NCBI GenBank assembly: GCA_028818995.1
Contig: JAPPMR010000057.1
Coordinates: 1 to 5,717, forward strand
Length of the DNA stretch: 5,717 nt
Reading direction: 5' to 3'
DNA from: Candidatus Poribacteria bacterium
GTDB taxonomy: Bacteria > Poribacteria > WGA-4E > WGA-3G
A program made the translations under genes and the position numbers. The notes under the pieces were generated by a model. It was not told the DNA's origin. It saw only the letters and a list, made by a program, of their open reading frames with translations, and ran no database searches. Shown piece after piece: positions 1 through 4,652 of this stretch; position 1 is the stretch's first letter; every line of letters starts with the position of its first letter.

Positions 1-184
1 CACCGCACACGCGAAGATGTTGCACACCCCGCCCGATATGAGAAAAAACGATTTAATTTGCGTTCAGCCCCACCCTAAGCACCGTTTTTCAGCGCAGCAG
101 AAACAGAGAAAGTCAATGTTTATCAAGGGTCAAGGAGAGAGGGCATCAGGTAGGCGCGTAGCGGAGCCTCGGAAAACCCGTCAG
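1..184. other. Left-edge stretch without a recognisable gene
   Basis: I see no supported gene here. One plus-strand frame is open from the left edge to a stop at 76-78 and could be the last 25 codons of a gene lying outside the window, but I do not recognise it. Another plus frame is open from about 17 to 478, but it has no Shine-Dalgarno site, has an arginine/lysine-rich low-complexity translation produced by the repeat array, and runs antisense into the 384-aa gene. A short GC-rich segment near 150-176 contains a weak AGGC/GCCT hairpin. Confidence 0.4.
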
Positions 185-276
185 AAACGGACAGAATCAC
201 ACCGAAAACGGACAAAATTCACGAGAAAACGGACAGTTTTTCATCACAAACGGACAGTTTTCGGAGGTAACGGACA
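185..276. repeat. Five direct repeats of (A/T)AACGGACA, 20-21 bp apart
   Basis: The nonamer AAACGGACA occurs at 185-193, 206-214, 227-235 and 248-256, exactly 21 bp apart, and a variant TAACGGACA lies at 268-276. The third and fourth copies continue as GTTTT, giving partial dyads such as AAAAC-ggaca-GTTTT at 226-240. The array ends six bases before the stop codon of the neighbouring minus-strand gene. A period of two helical turns places all sites on one face of the DNA, as in plasmid iterons or multi-site operators. On the other strand the units read TGTCCGTTT, which resembles the repeated transposase-binding sites at the ends of IS21-family elements. No Rep or IstA/IstB gene is visible, so the role is open. 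Confidence 0.8.
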
Positions 277-281
277 CGGAT

Positions 282-1436
282 TTACCAAGCATCCCCAAAC
301 ACCGCCAGAGGGGCAGGATCCGATGATTTCCGATTTAGAAGTATTTTTCGCGCGTCCGCCTCGGAGATCGGTTCAGTGCTATCAGGTGGATAGAGTTCTT
401 GGGTTGTGGCATCATACGACCACAATCCCACCTCATAATTTGGAGGGGTCTTTTTCATCCCTTTTCCTGGCATATTAAAGAGAATCGCTTTCATATCCCG
501 ATGATAGTGTGCTGTCACCATGAAAAACGCCTCGATCGGCGCGTTCTGTAGATCAACGCGCTCCGATTCAAACGCTTCCGCTTCAGCATCGGCTTTAGCG
601 AGTTGCGGGTTCGTGTTCCAGCCGAGATGCACCAACGACCACCTTTTCATGAGCCTATCAACCGTCGCGACGCACGCGTTGAAGGTTTTGACGATCTTGA
701 TCTGCTCGGTATCACTCACGTCCTCCAACGTGAACCCATCTTTCACGCCACCCTTGCAAACATCAATCATTTCAGTATAGACGCGGAGCAGCTCATTGAT
801 GAGATCGCGATTGTCGGCTTCTGTCCATTTCACAGAACGATGCAACTTGTAAACGCCTTTTTTGACGAGGGACACCTTGCCATCCGATTGCATTTCTGTG
901 AGATCACGCCGCACGGTTCGCTCAGAGCGTCCGGTCTTTCGGGCGATCGCAGCAGTCGACTGCTCACCCTCCTCGAGAAAGTTAGAAATCGCAGCAGCGA
1001 CCGTTGATTTCTTTAGTTTGGAGGGCGCGGGGGACGGAGAGTAGGTTTCTTCGAGAGGCTCACCGGTGAAAACAGTTTCATCTTTACTTTCGGGGAGTGC
1101 GCGCAACCGCATCTTCAGTTCGACCCTGTCGGCATCTGTATAAGAAACGTCTTCGGTATCTTTTTCTGGCGTGGACTTCTGATTGGAGAGTTCCGCGGCG
1201 GCTTGACGTGCCTGATGTGTGTTAGAATCGTAGCCTCGATTTGCGAACGACCACCGGCGCAAGAGCGCGTCAATGGTAAGAGCTACCGACTTCAATGTTT
1301 GCAGTGATTTGAGTTTCGTGGGGAGATCCGCAGTGCAGAGCTGCTTGACAAAATCTGCATATCTTGAGAGTAAATCGGCATAATAGTCGAGTAGCTGATT
1401 GATCGTCGCTTTGTTATTGTCTTCTGTCCATGCCAT
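282..1436 (-). CDS. Winged-helix (DeoR-like) protein with a duplicated flanking domain
   Basis: This encodes 384 residues. The centre (about 143-197) is a helix-turn-helix with the pattern STAAIARKTGRSERTVRRDL followed by a short wing, as in DeoR-type winged helices, so DNA binding is likely. On each side lies a copy of the same domain. The first starts at W3-T-E and ends with TIDALLRRWS (54-63); the second starts at W204-T-E and ends with TVDRLMKRWS (258-267). A charged linker (85-142) precedes the HTH, and an unrecognised C-terminal part (about 295-384) contains a GLWSYDA segment. I chose the ATG at 1436 because an extended -10 promoter lies just upstream; the frame stays open to 1604, but that part contains the promoter. 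It diverges from the 71-aa gene, and its stop abuts a repeat array. The family is not recognised; a transcriptional regulator or a replication/partition protein are both possible. Confidence 0.8.
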   Translation of the reverse strand: MAWTEDNNKATINQLLDYYADLLSRYADFVKQLCTADLPTKLKSLQTLKSVALTIDALLRRWSFANRGYDSNTHQARQAAAELSNQKSTPEKDTEDVSYTDADRVELKMRLRALPESKDETVFTGEPLEETYSPSPAPSKLKKSTVAAAISNFLEEGEQSTAAIARKTGRSERTVRRDLTEMQSDGKVSLVKKGVYKLHRSVKWTEADNRDLINELLRVYTEMIDVCKGGVKDGFTLEDVSDTEQIKIVKTFNACVATVDRLMKRWSLVHLGWNTNPQLAKADAEAEAFESERVDLQNAPIEAFFMVTAHYHRDMKAILFNMPGKGMKKTPPNYEVGLWSYDATTQELYPPDSTEPISEADARKILLNRKSSDPAPLAVFGDAW

Positions 1437-1466
1437 CCTCAAGCCCCCCGGAGAAAGATATATTAC

Positions 1467-1475
1467 AGTATAGCA
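1467..1475 (-). promoter_or_regulatory. Extended -10 promoter for the 384-aa gene
   Basis: Read on the minus strand, TGC-TATACT has its -10 hexamer at 1472-1467. A poor -35 (TGTTTT) lies 16 bp upstream. The predicted leader to the ATG at 1436 is only about 25 nt and contains a G-rich run but no classical AGGAGG. This supports a start at 1436 rather than further upstream. Confidence 0.5.
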
Positions 1476-1634
1476 CGTCCGGAAAGAAAAAACACACGAG
1501 AAACGCCCACAAGCCTCTTTGATTTCACGCCCCTGTGGTAGAACCCTCAGCGGATCCACAACGACAGCAGGCATTGAATGCGTCCAGCAGGATTTGAGAT
1601 TCAAGGTGTTCCCCTGAAAGTCCGAGAGGGTTAG

Positions 1635-1658
1635 AAGGATCGCAAATTTGCAATCCTT
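1635..1658. promoter_or_regulatory. 24-bp palindrome, probable operator
   Basis: The two halves AAGGATcGCAAA and TTTGCaATCCTT are exact reverse complements except for one c/a pair. The site lies directly upstream of an extended -10 (1661-1669) and covers the position where its -35 would fall (about 1641-1646). This is where a dimeric repressor would block RNA polymerase. The winged-helix protein encoded divergently is a candidate ligand, by position only. A dispersed palindromic repeat is the main alternative. Confidence 0.6.
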
Positions 1659-1660
1659 TG

Positions 1661-1669
1661 TGGTATACT
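1661..1669 (+). promoter_or_regulatory. Extended -10 promoter for the 71-aa gene
   Basis: TGG-TATACT lies 23 bp upstream of the ATG at 1693. No good -35 hexamer exists at 17 bp; that position lies inside the palindrome at 1635-1658. The short leader carries the ribosome site AAAAGGGG (1678-1685), 7 nt before the start. Confidence 0.6.
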
Positions 1670-1692
1670 CTCTACAGAAAAGGGGAATTCAA

Positions 1693-1908
1693 ATGTTTGA
1701 AAAGCCAACCGCTTTAGATAATTTAATGAACAAAGAACGTCAGTATGAAGACGCAGTAAATGGATTGCATGAAGCCTATCAAAATGCAGTAAAAGGCTTA
1801 CATCAAGGCGATACGTACCCAGATATTGTCATGTGGATTCGTAGAGTCAAGAAACAGTACTTTCAATATCAAGATGCCAAGTATAGATACCAAACTGAAA
1901 ATAATTGA
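1693..1908 (+). CDS. Small AT-rich hypothetical protein, 71 aa
   Basis: This is a 71-residue, mostly helical, hydrophilic protein with no signal peptide or membrane segment. I do not recognise its family. Residues 19-40 hold two tandem 11-residue units sharing AVxGLH (21-26 and 32-37); the DNA (about 1747-1812) is repeated too, as GCAGTAAAwGGmTTrCATsAAG. The C-terminal third is rich in Tyr, Gln and Lys (KKQYFQYQDAKYRY). The start at 1693 is favoured over an upstream TTG at 1648 because AAAAGGGG lies 7 nt before it and the TTG would fall within the promoter. It is clearly more AT-rich than its neighbours, which may mean foreign origin. It is probably controlled through the upstream palindrome, and may be co-transcribed with the short ORF that follows 19 bp later. 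Confidence 0.75.
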   Translation: MFEKPTALDNLMNKERQYEDAVNGLHEAYQNAVKGLHQGDTYPDIVMWIRRVKKQYFQYQDAKYRYQTENN

Positions 1909-1927
1909 AAAAAGGAGTCTACGAGGT

Positions 1928-2023
1928 ATGGGTACACAAGAATACTTGTCGTCCCCAACGCGTCTCATTTTAATTAGAGCCACCACAGCGCACGACCACC
2001 ATCCTCTGATTTCGAGGGATTGA
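1928..2023 (+). CDS. Possible 31-aa peptide downstream of the 71-aa gene
   Basis: This is a 31-codon frame that begins at ATG 1928 and ends at TGA 2021-2023. The purine-rich AAAAAAGGAG at 1908-1917 overlaps the stop codon of the gene before it and lies 10 nt ahead of the ATG, a normal arrangement for a two-gene operon. The peptide has a short hydrophobic patch (LILIR) and a histidine cluster (HDHH, near residues 23-26). I recognise no family. The ribosome site is the only strong support; so short a frame could be chance. Confidence 0.35.
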   Translation: MGTQEYLSSPTRLILIRATTAHDHHPLISRD

Positions 2024-2045
2024 CGCAGTGAACTAAAACTGTAGA

Positions 2046-2063
2046 TTTCGTCAATTAACGAAA
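2046..2063. repeat. 18-bp near-palindrome at the end of the HTH microgene
   Basis: TTTCGTcAATTaACGAAA is self-complementary except for one c/a pair. It covers the stop codon (2055-2057) of the 48-aa minus-strand gene and lies 22 bp past the plus-strand 31-codon frame, between convergent reading frames. It could be a weak hairpin ending transcription or a protein site. There is no clear T-run on either side, so an intrinsic terminator is not well supported. Confidence 0.4.
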
Positions 2064-2201
2064 GGTCCGGTAAACGATATACACCTCGCTTGAAACAATC
2101 TCGGCTGTCCTGCGTGCCTCGCTATCGGAGAGAAACGCTAAGATTTGCGATTTGATACCTTTATAATAATTTTCCGAAACTTTATTTAAAACTTTTTTCA
2201 T
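2055..2201 (-). CDS. 48-aa helix-turn-helix microprotein
   Basis: This short gene is supported by a strong ribosome site, GGAGGG (2214-2209 on the minus strand), 7 nt before ATG 2201. After a lysine-rich start, residues 16-27 (IKSQILAFLSDS) and 29-48 (ending in VYRTFR) resemble the first helix and the HTH of winged-helix regulators, which commonly end the recognition helix with sTVYRTLR. The protein stops directly after that helix, so the usual wing is missing. It may be a real mini-regulator or a regulator cut short by a mutation; a slip of one base back at the end would lead into a frame that stays open to about 1798. No convincing promoter was found. It diverges from the 40-aa gene across the repeat-filled spacer. 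Confidence 0.55.
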   Translation of the reverse strand: MKKVLNKVSENYYKGIKSQILAFLSDSEARRTAEIVSSEVYIVYRTFR

Positions 2202-2343
2202 TTTTTTGCCCTCCGCGGTCCCCAAAGCAGTCCTGTTTCTGACGATCTCCCAATGGTGACAAACCTATCCAACCCTGATGATACCTACTTGAAACCGATT
2301 TTTGCGAGAAATCTTGAGCGTTACCTGCTCCTGCGAAAAGACT

Positions 2344-2433
2344 GCCAAAAAGTTCCGAAAGTCGCCAAAACGCTTCCGAAACGCATCCAATTGCATCAAA
2401 ATATTTCCGAAAGGCACTCAATTGCTTCCGAAA
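2344..2433. repeat. Four TTCCGAAA repeats spaced by whole helical turns
   Basis: TTCCGAAA occurs at 2353-2360, 2374-2381, 2405-2412 and 2426-2433, with steps of 21, 31 and 21 bp, or about two, three and two turns of DNA. The first two belong to a longer unit: GCCAAAA at 2344-2350 and 2364-2370 precedes each. The cluster lies in the gene-free spacer between the 48-aa and 40-aa genes. Same-face spacing is typical of iterons or cooperative operator sites. Open frames crossing it on either strand give low-complexity translations and no ribosome site, so I do not call a gene. Confidence 0.7.
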
Positions 2434-2499
2434 GTGCCTACAAAGTTACACTTAAGTGCCTACAAAGTGGAAGTTTCAGGGGGCATATCGGTAGGCACT
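2432..2499. repeat. AAGTGCCTACAAAGT direct repeats plus an inverted partial copy
   Basis: The 15-mer AAGTGCCTACAAAGT is perfectly repeated at 2432-2446 and 2454-2468, a step of 22 bp. Its core AGTGCCTAC reappears inverted as GTAGGCACT at 2491-2499, and the hexamer GGCACT is found inverted at 2413-2418 inside the TTCCGAAA array. A 10-bp palindrome, CACTTAAGTG (2449-2458), overlaps the second copy. The cluster lies 40-110 bp upstream of the extended -10 at 2541, where activator or repressor sites would be expected. Confidence 0.7.
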
Positions 2500-2540
2500 G
2501 TACTGCCATCGGAAAATCGGGACACTCTCTCCCCCAAATG

Positions 2541-2549
2541 TGATATAAT
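2541..2549 (+). promoter_or_regulatory. Extended -10 promoter (TGATATAAT) for the 40-aa gene
   Basis: This is a consensus TATAAT (2544-2549) preceded by TGA. The best -35 is a weak GGGACA at 2519-2524 with 19 bp spacing, so the extended -10 or an activator bound to the repeats upstream probably does most of the work. The predicted leader is about 64 nt and holds TTCGC three times at exact 10-nt steps (2581, 2591, 2601) before the ribosome site. Confidence 0.65.
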
Positions 2550-2619
2550 TACAATTACAGAAAACGAGACGACGATATTTTTCGCTGTAATTCGCAGCAT
2601 TTCGCAAGGAGGTAAAACC

Positions 2620-2742
2620 ATGAACACAGAACACAACAACGGAAAGCCACAAGAGACAGAGTTGCCACGCTCCATTGAAGGCGGCGACGATGATCATAAT
2701 CGTCGACGGAGATTTACCCATATCGTAGCACCGAGTGCATAA
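2620..2742 (+). CDS. Short hydrophilic peptide, 40 aa, with a Gly-Gly motif
   Basis: The 40-residue gene has a textbook ribosome site, AAGGAGGT (2606-2613), 6 nt before ATG 2620, and a consensus promoter upstream, so expression is likely. The peptide is polar at the start, then has ELPRSIEGG (14-22), an acidic stretch DDDH, four arginines (28-31) and a short less polar end, FTHIVAPSA. The ELxxxIxGG pattern resembles the double-glycine leaders of bacteriocins and other processed peptides, though the canonical spacing is one residue shorter. No transporter, protease or modification enzyme is in the window, so a processed peptide is only a possibility. It converges on the exonuclease-helicase gene with 32 bp between the stops. 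Confidence 0.6.
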   Translation: MNTEHNNGKPQETELPRSIEGGDDDHNRRRRFTHIVAPSA

Positions 2743-2751
2743 GGGGCGAAC

Positions 2752-2788
2752 CTGATGATAGGTGGCATATCTTCTTACCCCTCATCAG
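2752..2788. terminator. Weak inverted repeat between convergent genes
   Basis: CTGATGA (2752-2758) pairs with TCATCAG (2782-2788), and an inner GGT/ACC pair is possible. It lies between the stop at 2742 and the last codons of the convergent gene that ends at 2775. With no T-run and a loop of over 20 bases, it could at best be a weak bidirectional terminator. Confidence 0.25.
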
Positions 2789-4376
2789 TGGAACTAACGG
2801 TTTCCGACTGTCTATCAATAGCCTCATACACGCCTTGCATATTCGGGAAGTCTCGCGAGTCTGTCACGAGATAGAGTTCACGCTCGGCACGGGAGAGAGC
2901 GACGTACATCACACGCGCCATCTCATAGACACTTGTCTCCGATCCCCTACCGCGGGAGGGGAAGAAACTGTAGCCGTCTACGATCACGACAGGTGCCTCC
3001 ATGCCTTTCGCTTGATGCACGGTCATCACTTCTGCGGATGCATCGACCAATTCTTCATAAGTCGGGATGTGATCGTAGCGTGTAAGGACGCGACCGAGAA
3101 AAGATACATCGGAACTCACGCTATCCGAGTGCCAATTGATACTGCTACCCTTGAAGATACCAGATTCACCTTCTGGTGATCTTCCCGACCAATCGCCGAT
3201 ATTTTGGACCTGCGATGCCAATGTGAGGGGATGGATCTGCTCGCGAAAATCGAACAGAGGTTCTAATCGAGGTTCAACAGTTAAGTCGTCTACGTGTGCC
3301 AAATCTGCCAGTGCCTTTTTTCCGATACCGTTGAGATATGCTGCCGCGGCTAAAGTGTTTTCGTGTGTAGGCTCGTGTAAAAATGCCGTGACGTCAAGGA
3401 TACGATCAACGATGGGTTTCCGGACACAAAATATACGTCTCTCGCCATCCTCAGCAAACCGGACTGTTTTCACATAGGGGATGCCTATCGCCTTTAGGTC
3501 ATAGCAGTTCATTTGGACAGCGCGATTGGTATAGGAGAGCACCAATACTTCCGCTGGTTCGGATATCTGGATCTCATTTAGACGTTCTTTCGTTTTTATA
3601 TAGGGTTTGACGGCTCTCATATTCTCAGCAGAAAATGCAAACAAGATGTGCTGTTTTTGAAGGACCATCACCTCACCGGTTTTCCGCTCACGGCCTGATA
3701 CCTGATCGTTCATCGTTTTGACTGCGGATAAATCATAGATGCCTGAATATGTCACAAACCTGACAGGTTGGGTGAAAGCCTGGTGTAAGAAAGAATCGGA
3801 GATAGCACCCGTCAAGACTCGGATTTTTTCGTTCCAATGGCTGGTATCAAATTGTCGTCCATAGCCTCTATGTGTGTATTGGAGATAGCCTTTGTTGCAA
3901 GCATGTAAGAACAGGTCTTTCGTTAACGCCACGTCCTGTTTGCAGTATTCCTCAATTCTGTCTATTTGTCCTTGCTGCCACCAGCGTATACTGGCTAACC
4001 CGTCTGCTGTTTTTCCTCTCCCCAGCGTGTATTGTCCTAATTTGTCGAGACCGACACGGAGCCGTTCATCCGTCCACAGTTGGGCATGCATGTCAAAATT
4101 GGGTAGGGATTGAAGGTCAACTGCTGTATATGCGGATAAGACTTTGTAATCAAAACGCAGGTGGTTAAAACCGACGATAAGGTCAGCTGTGTGGAACAGT
4201 TCGATCAAATCAGCAACAGTTGCCTCCGTATAGCTTTTATAACTGCGGTCGTGTGTATCATAGGCAACCGCGAGTGCGAGCCCGAAACGTTCCGGGTATT
4301 TCCAACCACCAACGACTTCTTGCGCGGAGCGTTGCGTCTCTACATCAAAGTAGATGACACGAGAGTCAACATTCAT
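2775..4376 (-). CDS. DEDDy 3'-5' exonuclease fused to the C-terminal half of a UvrD-like helicase
   Basis: This encodes 533 residues. Residues 1-170 form an RNase H-fold exonuclease of the DEDDy class related to the proofreading domain of family B polymerases: motif I IYFDVET (D11, E13), motif II GFNHLRFDYKVL (D76) and motif III YCKQD (Y144, D148), so the catalytic set looks complete. Residues 275-510 match the second half of SF1A helicases: VLVLSYTNRAVQ with GIPY, a 2B-like YLNGIGKKAL segment, motif V VMTVHQAKGMEAPVVIVDG (450-468) and motif VI RVMYVALSRAERELYLV (488-504). No Walker A or DExx box is present; GRGKT at 120-123 belongs to the exonuclease fold. Start: AAGGAGG (4389-4383) lies 6 nt before the ATG. 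Either a fusion made by internal deletion or an ATP-independent nuclease with a DNA-binding module. Confidence 0.85.
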   Translation of the reverse strand: MNVDSRVIYFDVETQRSAQEVVGGWKYPERFGLALAVAYDTHDRSYKSYTEATVADLIELFHTADLIVGFNHLRFDYKVLSAYTAVDLQSLPNFDMHAQLWTDERLRVGLDKLGQYTLGRGKTADGLASIRWWQQGQIDRIEEYCKQDVALTKDLFLHACNKGYLQYTHRGYGRQFDTSHWNEKIRVLTGAISDSFLHQAFTQPVRFVTYSGIYDLSAVKTMNDQVSGRERKTGEVMVLQKQHILFAFSAENMRAVKPYIKTKERLNEIQISEPAEVLVLSYTNRAVQMNCYDLKAIGIPYVKTVRFAEDGERRIFCVRKPIVDRILDVTAFLHEPTHENTLAAAAYLNGIGKKALADLAHVDDLTVEPRLEPLFDFREQIHPLTLASQVQNIGDWSGRSPEGESGIFKGSSINWHSDSVSSDVSFLGRVLTRYDHIPTYEELVDASAEVMTVHQAKGMEAPVVIVDGYSFFPSRGRGSETSVYEMARVMYVALSRAERELYLVTDSRDFPNMQGVYEAIDRQSETVSSTDEG

Positions 4377-4429
4377 TTAGATCCTCCTTAGACCTCTAAC
4401 GTACTGTATCATGAGATAGCGGATAGAAC

Positions 4430-4449
4430 GCGATTGTAGCAGAAATCGC
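4430..4449. promoter_or_regulatory. Inverted repeat over the -10 of the exonuclease gene
   Basis: GCGATT (4430-4435) and AATCGC (4444-4449) are exact reverse complements around an 8-bp spacer. The left arm overlaps the minus-strand -10 (4433-4438), a standard place for a repressor site. Six-base arms could arise by chance. Confidence 0.4.
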
Positions 4450-4461
4450 AGGAGTTGTGAA
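4433..4461 (-). promoter_or_regulatory. Strong promoter for the exonuclease-helicase gene
   Basis: On the minus strand, TTCACA (4461-4456) and TACAAT (4438-4433) are separated by exactly 17 bp, and TGC precedes the -10. Each hexamer matches the sigma70 consensus at five of six positions. The leader to ATG 4376 is about 50 nt. Confidence 0.75.
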
Positions 4462-4476
4462 GAAAAAACGTTCACA
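4456..4476. promoter_or_regulatory. TGTGAA-N9-TTCACA dyad in the divergent spacer
   Basis: TGTGAA (4456-4461) and TTCACA (4471-4476) form an inverted repeat. The left arm is the -35 of the minus-strand promoter, and the right arm is a possible -35 facing the amidotransferase. The dyad may be an operator shared by both genes or simply two divergent -35 boxes. Confidence 0.4.
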
Positions 4477-4496
4477 CAAAACGGCACAGATCTTCT

Positions 4497-4502
4497 TATA
4501 CT
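4497..4502 (+). promoter_or_regulatory. Candidate -10 for the amidotransferase gene
   Basis: TATACT is a good -10, but the only -35-like hexamer, TTCACA at 4471-4476, is 20 bp away, longer than usual. Use of this site would give a leader of roughly 145 nt before ATG 4653, in which I found no riboswitch-like structure. Confidence 0.3.
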
Positions 4503-4652
4503 TTAGATCGCGATTTAGGCTTGAATCAAAAGACCATTTGGTATCTGATGAGGCATAGACCAGCTGAAACAACGAAAACAGACTGTGCGTTTACTATTAT
4601 GGGTGAAAAATCTCGTAAGTCAAACACACGAAAAGACAAGGAGCCCGCTTAT

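Noticed and set aside
185..276. CRISPR array
   Set aside because: The repeats are only 9 bp and the spacers 11-12 bp, far too short, and no cas gene is present.
17..478. Open plus-strand frame of 153 codons with a KRT-containing heptad pattern
   Set aside because: The heptad pattern is simply the 21-bp DNA repeat translated; there is no ribosome site, and the 3' part is antisense to the 384-aa gene.
1437..1604. N-terminal extension of the winged-helix gene to a TTG at 1604
   Set aside because: The extension contains the extended -10 promoter, lacks a ribosome site at its start, and does not resemble the domain that begins at the chosen ATG.
2182..2543. Open frames on both strands crossing the TTCCGAAA array (2182-2421 minus; 2253-2543 and 2302-2742 plus)
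   Set aside because: None has a ribosome site at its start, and the translations are low-complexity products of the repeats. The real gene in the last frame starts at 2620.
2835..3477. Plus-strand frames inside the exonuclease-helicase gene
   Set aside because: Antisense shadows of a gene with clear domain motifs.
4007..4021. GRGKT in the exonuclease protein as a Walker A motif
   Set aside because: It lies between exonuclease motifs II and III, in a loop normal for this nuclease family, lacks the GxxxxGK(S/T) pattern, and has no Walker B partner.
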